Of a stretch of 64,000 nt of DNA, positions 10,827 to 20,810 are shown piece by piece; the first letter of the stretch is position 1, and every line of letters begins with the position of its first letter. A program made the position numbers and the translations under genes. Where the stretch lies: contig QCBK01000001.1 in assembly GCA_003281635.1 (NCBI GenBank), positions 1-64,000 of the forward strand, given 5' to 3'. The stretch is from Prochlorococcus sp. AG-347-G22. GTDB lineage: Bacteria > Cyanobacteriota > Cyanobacteriia > PCC-6307 > Cyanobiaceae. The notes below the pieces were generated by a model. That model made no database searches, was not told the DNA's origin, and worked only from the letters and a program-made list of their open reading frames with translations.

Positions 10827-11720
10827 TTATACTCTCTTAGTTTTCTCAGTAAAAGCGGCTAATATCCTTGAGAATATATTTACTGATAGTATCGATAAAA
10901 CAAGAATAAAGGAAGCCGCCCAGGCTAATTTATTCTGTGCATCGTATGGTTCTAAAGCAAAGTTATATATCAATACAGCCAAGGAACCCATCTCATAAAA
11001 CAAGTCCCCAAAGCCTGTTATGTAGTAGTAAGAAAATAAAGCCGTAAATATCAAAGGTGCTGTTTCACCTGCAGCTCTTGCGATACCAAGTACAACGCCA
11101 GTAGCAATAGACCTAAAGGCAGAGGGCAAAGTAACTTTCAATATGGTTATATACATACTTGCTCCAACACCAAGAGACGCATATCTTAATTCGTTAGGAA
11201 CTAACTTTAAACCTTCGTCAGTGGTCTTAATCACAGTAGGCAACATCAATATTGAAAGCGCCATCCCTCCAGCTAAACCGCTGTACATACTCCCAAACAG
11301 GATCTTTGTAGAAACAATTAAGGCATAAATAAAGACACCCGCAATTATTGAGGGGACTCCCGCCAGAACATTAACTCCGAATCTAATAAATCTTGAAAAA
11401 GCTCCGCCTTTAGAGTATTCAGCTAGATATATTCCACCACCAACACCTACTGGAATGGCGATAATTGAAGCAATAGTAGTTATTATTAATGTTCCGATCA
11501 ATGCAGGATTAATACCACCTGCATCTAAATCATCTCCTGGGGGATTTGGTTCTAAAGTAAATAGTTCGGGTGTAATTTGGGATCCACCTTTGATGAGAAT
11601 ATAAGTTACCAGAAAAATCAAAGGGAGTATTGCGATCAATGCACAAATTACTGATAAAGAAGTAAAGAATTTATCTCCTATATTTCTTGATAATCTTTTC
11701 TGGTAATAGAGTGAATTCAT
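10827..11720 (-). CDS. pstA: phosphate ABC transporter permease
   Basis: Multi-TM, PstA-like GIARAAGETAPL motif; between pstB and pstC. Confidence 0.93.
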   Translation of the reverse strand: MNSLYYQKRLSRNIGDKFFTSLSVICALIAILPLIFLVTYILIKGGSQITPELFTLEPNPPGDDLDAGGINPALIGTLIITTIASIIAIPVGVGGGIYLAEYSKGGAFSRFIRFGVNVLAGVPSIIAGVFIYALIVSTKILFGSMYSGLAGGMALSILMLPTVIKTTDEGLKLVPNELRYASLGVGASMYITILKVTLPSAFRSIATGVVLGIARAAGETAPLIFTALFSYYYITGFGDLFYEMGSLAVLIYNFALEPYDAQNKLAWAASFILVLSILSVNIFSRILAAFTEKTKRV

Positions 11721-11726
11721 AATTAT

Positions 11727-12674
11727 CTAATATTTGAGACTAAATTTCTTAACTAGCCACTGCGCAAAGATATTTACTACTAAAGAAAGGATCATGAGTA
11801 CAAAAGCCGCATAAAACAGTGATGAGACCTGACTTCCATCAGCCTCACCAAACTGGTTTGCGAGCATGGAGGAAATGGTGTATCCAGGAGATAATAGAGA
11901 CCAACTAAATGCATTTGAATTACCAATAATCATTGTCACAGCCATTGTTTCACCCATTGCCCTACCTAAAGCCAATAGAACACCTGCCATAATTCCTGAT
12001 AATGCTGCCGGCAAAATTACTGAAAATATTGTTTTCCATCTACTTGCTCCAATTCCATAAGCCGCATTTCTTAGCTTTTTAGGAACCTGATTAAGTGAAT
12101 CCCTTGCAATAGAAGTCACTATTGGCAAAAGCATAACTACTAAAATCAATATTGCTAACAAAGAATTCCTGCCTGTAGGTTCTGTACTGAATAAAGGTAT
12201 CCAACCAAAGAAATTATGTAAAAAGACAAAAAAGGTCCTAAAAAAAGGTTCCATTACAAATATTGCCCAAAGTCCCAATACAACTGATGGAATAGCTGCT
12301 AACAATTCAACAAAAGAACCTATTATTTCTCTAAAAACTTTCGGTACAAAGTCCTCAGTAATAAATATTGCAGTTCCAACGCCCAAAGGGATAGTTATTA
12401 ATAACGAAAGAAATGAAGTTACTAATGTGCCATATATTGCGGTAAAAGCTCCATATTCATCTTTTACAGGATTCCATTCAGAGGTTACTAAAAACTTCAA
12501 GCCGTACCTTGAAAAGGATTCAAATGACTGAAAAAAGACTACTAAAATAATTCCTAAAAGTATTATTGCTACGAAACTAGACAAGACTAGAGCAGTATTC
12601 TTAAAGATAATATCTATATTTTTTTCGATACCGAATCTTTTACGATTCTTGAAAAGAGTTAATTTCTCTTCCAT
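11727..12674 (-). CDS. pstC: phosphate ABC transporter permease
   Basis: GRAMGETMAVTMIIGN motif; operonic with pstA/pstB. Confidence 0.93.
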   Translation of the reverse strand: MEEKLTLFKNRKRFGIEKNIDIIFKNTALVLSSFVAIILLGIILVVFFQSFESFSRYGLKFLVTSEWNPVKDEYGAFTAIYGTLVTSFLSLLITIPLGVGTAIFITEDFVPKVFREIIGSFVELLAAIPSVVLGLWAIFVMEPFFRTFFVFLHNFFGWIPLFSTEPTGRNSLLAILILVVMLLPIVTSIARDSLNQVPKKLRNAAYGIGASRWKTIFSVILPAALSGIMAGVLLALGRAMGETMAVTMIIGNSNAFSWSLLSPGYTISSMLANQFGEADGSQVSSLFYAAFVLMILSLVVNIFAQWLVKKFSLKY

Positions 12675-12720
12675 TAAAAAAAGAATATCTCTATAAATCT
12701 ACTACCAAATGTCGTAAAAG

Positions 12721-12739
12721 ACTTTAAGAGGACTTAAAG
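12721..12739 (-). promoter_or_regulatory. candidate Pho box upstream of pstC
   Basis: Minus strand CTTTAAGT-CCT-CTTAAAGT: two CTTWAAGT-like 8-mers with 11-bp periodicity. Confidence 0.4.
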
Positions 12740-12779
12740 GTATATGAAAGTCATGATAATTTGACATCTATTAAAAAAT

Positions 12780-13751
12780 TTAACTACCTATTTTTTCAAC
12801 GGCAGCTCTTGATTTTAAAAGGATATTTCCTTTTAAGGGGATAAATCCAAGGGATGAACCCTTATCTTGATACTCATCACTTAACAATGTATTAAAGGCT
12901 TGTTTGATTGCTTTAGTATTTCTACCATTACCTTTTTCGTAAGCAAGTATCCATGTCAATGAAGCTATAGGGTACGCTCCTTTTGCTGTTGGATTAGGAT
13001 TTTTACCTGCAAGATTTTCATCTAACGTAATACCATTAAGAGCCTTAGCTCCTGCTTCTGCAGATGGTTTTAGAAACTCCCCTGAAAGATTTTGAAGTGC
13101 AGCAGCCTTAACATTACCTTTAATATATGACTGATTTACATACCCAATTGCTCCTGGAGTGTTTTGAATTACACCTGCAACACCAGAATTACCCTTAGCA
13201 CCAATACCTGCTGGCCACTTAACTGATTTACCAGTACCAAGATTCCAAGTTTTAGAAAAAGCCTCCATAGAATTTGTAAAAGCTTTAGTAGTTCCTGAAC
13301 CATCAGAACGATGTGTCCAAGTTAACTTTCCTGATTTACAGCCTAATTCTTTCCAGTTTTTAACCATACCCATTGCAACTCGTACTGCTTGCTCTTGAGT
13401 AAGTTTCAAATCGCAATCATAGTTATAACCAAAGGCAATAGTTCCTCCAACCATAGGAATCTGTACTAAGCCTCTTGATACCTTTTCTATATCCTTAGCC
13501 TTCATAGGATCATCAGAAGCACCAAAATTTACTGTTTCATCTATAAAGGCTTTTCTGCCAGAACCAGAACCTACTGCTTGATAGTTAACTCTTGGTCCAC
13601 CTGATTTGGCTAAGTCAAAAAACCACCTAGTATAAATTTTCGAGGGAAATGTAGCACCTGCTCCGCTCAATCTTTTTGAAGCAATCGCTTCTTGAGAGAG
13701 AACTAATAAGATAGCAGAAGAAAAAACAAGGATTTTTTTAAAAATGCCCAC
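12780..13751 (-). CDS. pstS: periplasmic phosphate-binding protein
   Basis: LSGAGATFPSKIYTRWF..GSGSGRKAF, HRSDGSGTT. Confidence 0.95.
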   Translation of the reverse strand: MGIFKKILVFSSAILLVLSQEAIASKRLSGAGATFPSKIYTRWFFDLAKSGGPRVNYQAVGSGSGRKAFIDETVNFGASDDPMKAKDIEKVSRGLVQIPMVGGTIAFGYNYDCDLKLTQEQAVRVAMGMVKNWKELGCKSGKLTWTHRSDGSGTTKAFTNSMEAFSKTWNLGTGKSVKWPAGIGAKGNSGVAGVIQNTPGAIGYVNQSYIKGNVKAAALQNLSGEFLKPSAEAGAKALNGITLDENLAGKNPNPTAKGAYPIASLTWILAYEKGNGRNTKAIKQAFNTLLSDEYQDKGSSLGFIPLKGNILLKSRAAVEKIGS

Positions 13752-13917
13752 TTTGTAATGAGAAATGAGTCTGTTTAATATAAATTACAACTATGAGGTA
13801 ATTAAAAATTTAAAGATATATAAATCAAATTATTTTGATATATAAAATTATTATGTATATATCGGCATTAAGAGCTTAGCTAGCAATTTAAATTTCAATT
13901 AAATATTGACTCTTTAT

Positions 13918-14286
13918 TTAGAATTTAATTTTTGTTGTTACTCTGTTTTTATTTTGAGATTTGAATTCAAAAATACCTGTATCAGTAAATATGGTCAACT
14001 CATCTCCAGATGTTTCTTCAATTGCAATTCCCTCAGACTCTAAATTTTTTACATATACATTACCTAGAAGTTTTAGAGATTTATCATCCTTGTCAAAAGA
14101 AAGCTTGTCAGAATAAGCCTCAAAATTACCACTATTACTTTTAATGACTACATTTCCCTTAGCCTCTAAATTACCTTCTAAAGTATTTACTTGAGAATCA
14201 GATGTAATTATGTAATTAGTTAATTCCTCAGCAAAAGAAAATTCAGCCAATAGAAATAAAAACGATGCAAAAAGTACGCTTTTCAT
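13918..14286 (-). CDS. LptA/OstA-like periplasmic protein
   Basis: Signal peptide; beta-repeat LEGNLEAKGNVVIKSNSGNFEAYSDKLSFD..KLLGNVYV. Confidence 0.55.
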   Translation of the reverse strand: MKSVLFASFLFLLAEFSFAEELTNYIITSDSQVNTLEGNLEAKGNVVIKSNSGNFEAYSDKLSFDKDDKSLKLLGNVYVKNLESEGIAIEETSGDELTIFTDTGIFEFKSQNKNRVTTKIKF

Positions 14287-14664
14287 TTATTCCCAACCCT
14301 TTTCTGCATTTTGAATAATCCATCGTGCAAGAACCTTATCCTCTCTATCCCTCAATTTATTTTTATAACCTTTCATAAAACCAATCCCATCATTAGCAAT
14401 TTTTGTTATTGAATTTACATCAGCTATTCCTCTTTTTTCAAGGTCGGAAAGTTTTAATGATTTAGATCCTTTGAGAACGACTGATCCTCCTCTTACATGA
14501 CAGCCTGCACAAACATTTCTAAAAATTGTTTCTCCATCTCTAATATCAGAAGCCATTAGATATCTATTATGCAAAGAGGTTTGAAAAATAATTATTAAAG
14601 TTATTACAGGGATTACAAATAGAAATTTAAAAATTTTCATTTGATTTATTCCACCCACAATCAA
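14287..14664 (-). CDS. cytochrome c (c6-like), likely start 14640
   Basis: DGETIFRNVCAGCHVRGG (CxxCH), N-terminal signal; downstream KGYKNKLRDREDKVLARWI. Confidence 0.75.
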   Translation of the reverse strand: MIVGGINQMKIFKFLFVIPVITLIIIFQTSLHNRYLMASDIRDGETIFRNVCAGCHVRGGSVVLKGSKSLKLSDLEKRGIADVNSITKIANDGIGFMKGYKNKLRDREDKVLARWIIQNAEKGWE

Positions 14665-14694
14665 TTTAGCAATTAATACTGAATCTTGATCTAT

Positions 14695-15750
14695 CTACTT
14701 TAATAGCTCTACTGCTACGACAAGATTTCCTAATAATCCGTTCAAAATATTTAATTGTTCTTTACTACCAAATGCTATTAATACCTGACCTGGTTGAAGT
14801 ATGAAATTCCCTCCAGGGTTGGTAAATAATTTTTCGTTCTCTTTAATAGCTAAAATTTTTGCACCACTCTTTTTGCCTATTCCAAGTTCAGAGAGTGATC
14901 TTTTCTCTGCAGTTTCAAAAAGACTAATATCATTACTTAATTCAAATTCTTCAATTTCACATTCGCTTCCTGCAAGCAGATCAAGGAAGTCAATAGCGAT
15001 AGGTCTTAAAGCCATAGATGCCATCGCTCTTCCTGCTGCGATGTAAGGGCTTACAACTATACTTGCTCCAGCCAATCTCAACTTACTTGCAGCTTCTTCA
15101 GTCCCAGCTCTTGCTATTACTCTTATAGAACTTCTTATCCCTTTAGCGCTTAAAACCACATATAAATTTGCAGCATCATTGGGTAAGGTAACAACCAAAC
15201 TTTTGCATTTTTCTAATCCTGCCAATTTTAAAGTCTCATCAAGAGTGGCGTCGGCGCAAAGAACTTCCAAACCATTTTCTTCAGCAATCTTTTTTCTATC
15301 TTCATCGCTCTCAACCACAATAATTGGAATATTTTGTGTTTTTATTTGGTTAGATATTTCCTGACCTACCCTCCCATATCCGCACAAAATTACATGATTT
15401 TCCATTTTTCTAAGAATTCTTTTAAAACGTAATTCGTTTACTCTTTGAAAATAGCCGGATTCGAATAATCTAACAGCTTTTTGAAAGGTAAATTGAATAA
15501 AGATCAATCCGCCAACGATTACTAAAACAGTAACGATTCTGCCTTCAGGACTTAAAGGTTGAACTTCTCCAAAACCAATAGTGGTTATTGTGATCAGAAC
15601 CATCCATAAGCAATCACTCCATTCCCATCCCTCTGTTATTCGATAGCCAATTGCACCTAAAAAAAACAGAAAGAATAAAGAATAAATAAGACCAAACCAA
15701 GGCCTTAAATAGTCTTTAATGAAATAGAACTCAAATAATCTAAGCTTCAT
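14695..15750 (-). CDS. TrkA-N domain potassium channel family protein
   Basis: Pore TTIGFGEVQPLSPEGR, NAD-binding VILCGYGRVGQEI, TrkA-C-like tail. Confidence 0.85.
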   Translation of the reverse strand: MKLRLFEFYFIKDYLRPWFGLIYSLFFLFFLGAIGYRITEGWEWSDCLWMVLITITTIGFGEVQPLSPEGRIVTVLVIVGGLIFIQFTFQKAVRLFESGYFQRVNELRFKRILRKMENHVILCGYGRVGQEISNQIKTQNIPIIVVESDEDRKKIAEENGLEVLCADATLDETLKLAGLEKCKSLVVTLPNDAANLYVVLSAKGIRSSIRVIARAGTEEAASKLRLAGASIVVSPYIAAGRAMASMALRPIAIDFLDLLAGSECEIEEFELSNDISLFETAEKRSLSELGIGKKSGAKILAIKENEKLFTNPGGNFILQPGQVLIAFGSKEQLNILNGLLGNLVVAVELLK

Positions 15751-15933
15751 ATTCCTTATTATCGTTAACTATTCAAAAATTTCAAAAAAATTTTCTATTA
15801 TGTTCCTAAAACTATTTATTTGTTTAAGTGAAATATATATTAAGCAGAATAATAATATTTATTTTCGTGGCTCTATGCATTAAACAAATGATTACTGTCT
15901 CAGGTCTTATTTAATGCTTAATTAAAAATTTAT

Positions 15934-16065
15934 TCAAGGTTTTACCTGTACTGATTCAATTAGAAAATCAGAAGCTGCTTTTAACCAATCAGCGATCGTA
16001 AGTCGAAGATCAGGTTGAGAATATACAAGCGTGACAATAATTCCAACTAAGATTATCTTTACCAT
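15934..16065 (-). CDS. small membrane-anchored hypothetical protein (43 aa), not in ORF track
   Basis: MVKIILVGIIVTLVYSQPDLRLTIADWLKAASDFLIESVQVKP*. Confidence 0.5.
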   Translation of the reverse strand: MVKIILVGIIVTLVYSQPDLRLTIADWLKAASDFLIESVQVKP

Positions 16066-16142
16066 GGCATTTCAAATATTCTTATGAATTAAAGCACACC
16101 TATTTAATAAAAAGAACCTTAAATTTATAAAAAATAGATTTA

Positions 16143-16496
16143 TTAAAATTTTTCTAATTGATTAAACAAGTATTCCACTCTTCTTAGATTAACCCCTAAA
16201 TCTGATTGCCCTAATCTTGCTGCAGATCTTATCTGAATAATTCCTTTTGATCTATCTACATAACTTCTTACATCAAGCTTTAAAATTTCAAGATCGTCAG
16301 GAAATCTAAAAATCAAGCTTCTACAAACACCTCTCCAATAATTCCTTCCACTTTCAATAACTTCTGTTCGAGGTAACCCTTCTGCCAGAGAAACAAGTTG
16401 AATAAACTTCTGATCAACATTTATTAGTTTCTTTTCTATTAAGACACTGTTTAGTGGATTAGTTATTGGAGCAAGACCTTGAATGGAGGAAACCAT
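16143..16496 (-). CDS. DUF1499-like small protein
   Basis: WRGVCRSLIFRFPDDLEILKLDVRSYVDRSKGIIQIRSAARLGQSDLGVNLRRVEYL resembles DUF1499 signature. Confidence 0.6.
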   Translation of the reverse strand: MVSSIQGLAPITNPLNSVLIEKKLINVDQKFIQLVSLAEGLPRTEVIESGRNYWRGVCRSLIFRFPDDLEILKLDVRSYVDRSKGIIQIRSAARLGQSDLGVNLRRVEYLFNQLEKF

Positions 16497-16618
16497 ATTT
16501 TTTTAAGAGTGATGTAGATGTTCTAACCGATTTCACATACAAAGTGAGAGGAAAAAGTAAAGAATTTTCCCATAAATTTGTTCTCTTTATAAAGATTCCT
16601 TATTTTATGATCAAAATT

Positions 16619-16756
16619 CTAAAATTTGAGATTTTTTATTGTTTTTTTTGATAAAGATGGTTGCCTACTTTGTTTACTATTTAGTTTCCTAACCCATAAA
16701 AAAACTCCCACAAACAAAAAAATTTCAACAATAATTCCAACCTTTATTAAACTCAT
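16619..16756 (-). CDS. small membrane hypothetical protein (45 aa), not in ORF track
   Basis: MSLIKVGIIVEIFLFVGVFLWVRKLNSKQSRQ...*; single TM. Confidence 0.4.
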   Translation of the reverse strand: MSLIKVGIIVEIFLFVGVFLWVRKLNSKQSRQPSLSKKTIKNLKF

Positions 16757-16851
16757 TTTTTATCCTCTTTTTTCTTGTTGGTGCCCTCTATGTATTCCAC
16801 AAGAATATTTAATAACCATTTTTAAATGAACTTAACGGTTTCATAATCTAT

Positions 16852-17235
16852 TTATTTGCCTTTTCTCCACATACTCCTACCTTTAATGAGATCCTCTATA
16901 TTTGGCCAAGCTGCTATTAATTCTTTAAGTGCCTTTCTATTAGGAGTATAGAAAACACATGAAAATGCACTAATTAAATAAAGTATGAACCATAACTTAC
17001 TTTCTGAATAAGCTAAAAATAAAGAGAAAAGAAAACTTCCAATAAAGAAAAAGAAAAATGACCTATTTAATATTTCTAATGGAGTTCTATTAAGTCTGTA
17101 GAATTTAATCCTTTTAATATCTTCTTCAGTATCTTTCTGAAATTTACTTTCGTACGAACTAATTATTTCTTCTTCTAGAACTTTTTCGTACTCTAAATTA
17201 TCAATTGGATCGCTTTGACCCTTTTTATTTATCAT
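16852..17235 (-). CDS. hypothetical membrane protein
   Basis: 127-aa ORF with two TM segments. Confidence 0.55.
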   Translation of the reverse strand: MINKKGQSDPIDNLEYEKVLEEEIISSYESKFQKDTEEDIKRIKFYRLNRTPLEILNRSFFFFFIGSFLFSLFLAYSESKLWFILYLISAFSCVFYTPNRKALKELIAAWPNIEDLIKGRSMWRKGK

Positions 17236-17518
17236 TGGTATTTATACAATACAAATATGGTAACTAATTTAAGGTATTTTAAAAAGTATCAAATTTTATC
17301 TGTTAACTGGAGCTATACGAACAGATCATGGTTTTGAAAATACTTCAAGATTGTCCTATTTATAAAAGAAAAATTAGTCAAAATATTCTTTTTGATTTTC
17401 CCAAATCTCTCAGACATGTAAAACAATCACTTCTATAAACTTAATAGCATTAATTAAATAAGGAGGCAATATCAAAATCTAGAGTTAAAATAGTTTAAAG
17501 ATTCTAATAATAATCTAT

Positions 17519-17830
17519 ATGCAAAGGTATTTGATTTCCTACGAATTTACAGATGGCGAGGATCAAGAAGAAGGAGCAGAAATGCTAATTAATTGGTACG
17601 AATCAGGTGGTCCCCAAAACAGACCTGAAAACTATGAGGTTCATTCTTGGATTTTTATGGTTCAAAATGGGATTGGACATTCTGTAGTAAGTGCAGATTC
17701 TCTTGAGACAATTTGGAAGCAATGGCATCCCTGGAGAAGGTTAATGGATATAAGTATTCAACCGTGTATGGATCTTGATGAGACCGTCGGATTATTCAAA
17801 AAACAAAAAATGAATACACGAATAGTCTAA
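17519..17830 (+). CDS. DUF3303-like protein
   Basis: MQRYLISYEF...W...W...PC motif pattern. Confidence 0.6.
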   Translation: MQRYLISYEFTDGEDQEEGAEMLINWYESGGPQNRPENYEVHSWIFMVQNGIGHSVVSADSLETIWKQWHPWRRLMDISIQPCMDLDETVGLFKKQKMNTRIV

Positions 17831-17923
17831 AAGTATTTGACTTCCAAATATAAATTTCTTTTTAGTAGCACCTAATACTACATGCATATTTCACTGCGTT
17901 AAAAAGGATAAGATTAATTTTCC

Positions 17924-18118
17924 ATGATGAATGATTCTTATCACATTTACTTCAAAGGAGAAATTCTTTTCAAGAATTTAAGTAAAGATGAATTTGAATT
18001 TGTTTGGGGAAAACTTTATACATCTTATATAAATGCCCTAAATAAAGAGCTAACCTACGAATTAATTAGCGAAAACAATATGATGGAGCCGGCCTTTAAC
18101 CTTGAGCCATCTTACTAA
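17924..18118 (+). CDS. hypothetical protein
   Basis: 64-aa ORF with good coding character. Confidence 0.5.
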   Translation: MMNDSYHIYFKGEILFKNLSKDEFEFVWGKLYTSYINALNKELTYELISENNMMEPAFNLEPSY

Positions 18119-18138
18119 ATCAAAAACTAGACCCTAGA

Positions 18139-18381
18139 TTATGAATAAAACAAGAAAAGATGTCTATCTTTTATTTTGAGGTACTCTTTCTCTTCTTTAG
18201 TTATATCTAAAGCAATTTTATTTGCCTCAATTTCAACATTCGAACTATAAGTTTCAAAGTTTTCCTCTTTTTTAAACAGAGCAACAATGCCAATATCTGT
18301 TATGAACCAAATAAAATGATCAGTTTCTCCAATTGGCTCTTCTTTTAAAGAATCAATAATCAAATCACAAGTTGAATCCAT
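18139..18381 (-). CDS. hypothetical protein
   Basis: 80-aa ORF. Confidence 0.5.
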   Translation of the reverse strand: MDSTCDLIIDSLKEEPIGETDHFIWFITDIGIVALFKKEENFETYSSNVEIEANKIALDITKEEKEYLKIKDRHLFLFYS

Positions 18382-18402
18382 TTAATTAATCTGAGAGTGG
18401 GT

Positions 18403-18639
18403 TTAATTGCCCCCATTGCAATACCTTACGGCCTCAGAATTCGTGCCACCATCTTCAATTATTTCTGCAACACATTTATTAAAAAGTTTAGATTCCTTTT
18501 TTACTGAACAGAATCCAAAAGCGATTGCAGCTAAAGCTATTGCCGATACGAAACTAGAACCAAGTTGTATAAAACCATAGGCAAACATAATGTTTTTCTT
18601 TCCAGAACATTTTTTTGAATCCTTTTTTTCTTCTGTCAT
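18403..18639 (-). CDS. small Cys-containing membrane protein
   Basis: MTEEKKDSKKCSGKKNIMFAYGFIQLGSSFVSAIALAAIAFGFC... Confidence 0.5.
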   Translation of the reverse strand: MTEEKKDSKKCSGKKNIMFAYGFIQLGSSFVSAIALAAIAFGFCSVKKESKLFNKCVAEIIEDGGTNSEAVRYCNGGN

Positions 18640-18961
18640 TTTAAATATTTAAACTCATACAAACCTATTTGATTAGTTTTAGGTTTGAGAAATATTTGCA
18701 TAGAGAAAACCGAATTAAACAATTTTTAATCAGCTATGACAAAAATTAAAAATTTCAAGTTTAGATTGATTTTTCTTCACTTTAATTTTCAATTTGATAC
18801 ATCATGAAGAAAAAACTTTTTGAATTTTTTATCAACATGCGCCTCTGGTATAGAAAATTCATCTTTTTTAAAAAGTAATGATCCCATAGTTATAACAATA
18901 GATTATGTTACTTTTTAAACTATATTTTATTTTTTTTGATGAAGTATTAATACTTAAAAAG

Positions 18962-19112
18962 TTTTCCAGAAAAGCTTGTTTTGATAATGCTCCCGAAGAG
19001 TTATCCACTTTTTAAGCGTTTTTCAACAGGGTTTTCCACAATATGTTGATTAAATTTGAAATTCTATGTGCAAAATAAAATATTATCTTCTTTTAAGAAA
19101 AAACTATCCACA
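18962..19112 (+). promoter_or_regulatory. cluster of DnaA-box-like 9-mers
   Basis: TTTTCCAGA 18962, TTATCCACT 19001, TTTTCAACA 19020, TTTTCCACA 19032, CTATCCACA 19104, all on + strand. Confidence 0.5.
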
Positions 19113-19298
19113 AATTTTTTTTTGGATCACTATGATCTCAAAGGTCTTTTAAATAATTTTAGAACAAATCTTATGAATCTAAATGAGACAAAAAAGGATT
19201 TAAACCCCGAAATCAGAAAAGAGTTGGAAAAATCTAAGCTCAAAGTTCTTACCAATGAAAATGATTTTTTAGTAAAAAACCTCAAAAAGGCTGGATGA
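19056..19298 (+). CDS. hypothetical protein (TTG start)
   Basis: 80-aa ORF. Confidence 0.4.
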   Translation: MKFYVQNKILSSFKKKLSTNFFLDHYDLKGLLNNFRTNLMNLNETKKDLNPEIRKELEKSKLKVLTNENDFLVKNLKKAG

Positions 19299-19589
19299 TT
19301 TATTAGAGATAAAAAATTTTTTAAACCACAAAATTTTCAAAAATACCTTTCTAGAACGAAATAATGATTTCTTGAATGATCACCCAAAATTTTTTAATTT
19401 GTCAAATATAAAATTTCTATTAAATATAGTAGTGAATACTCGAGATACTATACATATAAAGCAAATCCTAGTTATATTACTTAAATCTCAATAAGAGATC
19501 TGTTCAGAAATATAAACGGAAAATTCCTAGTTTTTTTAATTATATAAACAACCATTTTCCCTGTACTGGAATCCTTTTTCTTTTAAAAG

Positions 19590-19841
19590 ATGAATACCCA
19601 AGAACTAAAAGTCAGTTATAAAAAGCTTTTAAATAAAGCTGCTCAAGCTAACGGTCGTAAAGAAACTGTTTCTTACTTAAACCGTGCTGCTAAAATCAAG
19701 TCAAAACTTTACTTAACTTCTAAAGTAAATTGCTTTAGATGTAATGGAGCAGGTTTTCTAAGAATTTCATTAGATGAAACTAAAACCTGTTTATCTTGTT
19801 ACGGTAAGGGATTCTTAATAAAAGAAAATCAGCAGGTTTAA
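19590..19841 (+). CDS. small DnaJ-type zinc-finger-like protein
   Basis: CFRCNGAGFLRI...CLSCYGKGF: two CxxCxGxG motifs. Confidence 0.65.
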   Translation: MNTQELKVSYKKLLNKAAQANGRKETVSYLNRAAKIKSKLYLTSKVNCFRCNGAGFLRISLDETKTCLSCYGKGFLIKENQQV

Positions 19842-19855
19842 AATTTTTATTCTTC

Positions 19856-20011
19856 ATGAAAGATCTCATTCAAGCTCACAAAAAATTAATTAAAACAGTA
19901 AAAGAGCAAATGGGATTTTCTGATTATGGGATGTATTGGTTGGCTTTCCTAGAAGGGGGTCTAACTATATGGCTGCTTGATAGAATATTTTTTCACTGGT
20001 TAAAGTTTTAA
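19856..20011 (+). CDS. small membrane hypothetical protein (51 aa), not in ORF track
   Basis: MKDLIQAHKKLIKTVKEQMGFSDYGMYWLAFLEGGLTIWLLDRIFFHWLKF*. Confidence 0.5.
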   Translation: MKDLIQAHKKLIKTVKEQMGFSDYGMYWLAFLEGGLTIWLLDRIFFHWLKF

Positions 20012-20102
20012 TTTTCATTTAGGTCAAAAAAATTTCTACAGGTATTAAATAAATTAATTTATCGAAACCATTTCAAAAGTTGTAGGATGGGAAGAAACTA
20101 AT

Positions 20103-20330
20103 ATGCAATTACTGGGATTAATTCTTCTTCTAGCTAGTAGCTGGTATTTGTGGAAATTAACATCAAACTTTCTTGATGAACCAACAAAAAAAGAACTGAC
20201 TAATAGTTTAAATAACCTCAAAAATAAATTCTCTGAGGGAAAACAATATTTCTCTAAAGCGAAAATAAGTAAAGCTTGGGAAAAATACAAAGAAGAAGGT
20301 GGAGCCTTATCTAATAAAGAAAAAAGCTAA
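20103..20330 (+). CDS. small hypothetical protein
   Basis: 75 aa; stop overlaps next ATG (taATGg). Confidence 0.5.
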   Translation: MQLLGLILLLASSWYLWKLTSNFLDEPTKKELTNSLNNLKNKFSEGKQYFSKAKISKAWEKYKEEGGALSNKEKS

Positions 20331-20584
20331 TGGACTTTTTTATTATTACAAGTCTCACTAAAGATATTTCTAGAATTGATCTAATTGGTATTTTGTTTGG
20401 TCATTTAATTTTTGGTGTTGCATTGACACAGCTTTTAGATTGGACTTGGTTAAAGAACCTTATGAGTGAAGAAGATAAAACAAGGATGCTTAAAAGTTAT
20501 ACATGGAAAGACTTATTAGTAGATGGAGCAATAGTTACTGTAGTTCTAGGAATAATCTTTTTAATAATTAGCATTTTTCTATAA
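20330..20584 (+). CDS. small membrane protein
   Basis: 84 aa, two TM segments; 1-bp overlap with upstream gene. Confidence 0.55.
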   Translation: MDFFIITSLTKDISRIDLIGILFGHLIFGVALTQLLDWTWLKNLMSEEDKTRMLKSYTWKDLLVDGAIVTVVLGIIFLIISIFL

Positions 20585-20674
20585 ATGAACGTAACTTACA
20601 TCCTTTTAGTTTTTTTAATGATTTCAATTGTGATTTTCACTCAAATAATCAATTCCTCCGATAAATCAAAATAA
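20585..20674 (+). CDS. micro membrane protein (29 aa), not in ORF track
   Basis: MNVTYILLVFLMISIVIFTQIINSSDKSK*, starts directly after preceding stop. Confidence 0.4.
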   Translation: MNVTYILLVFLMISIVIFTQIINSSDKSK

Positions 20675-20776
20675 ATGAACGAAGTAACTAGCAACTCCTC
20701 AACTGGGTGGTACTTAATCGCTTTGGTAAGCACTTTATCTTTTTTAGCTTTAATTTACTTCGGCCAAAAAAGATAG
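20675..20776 (+). CDS. micro membrane protein (33 aa), not in ORF track
   Basis: MNEVTSNSSTGWYLIALVSTLSFLALIYFGQKR*, starts directly after preceding stop. Confidence 0.4.
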   Translation: MNEVTSNSSTGWYLIALVSTLSFLALIYFGQKR

Positions 20777-20810
20777 AGTAAATTTTGAAAGACTTTTTTA
20801 ATTCATAAAA

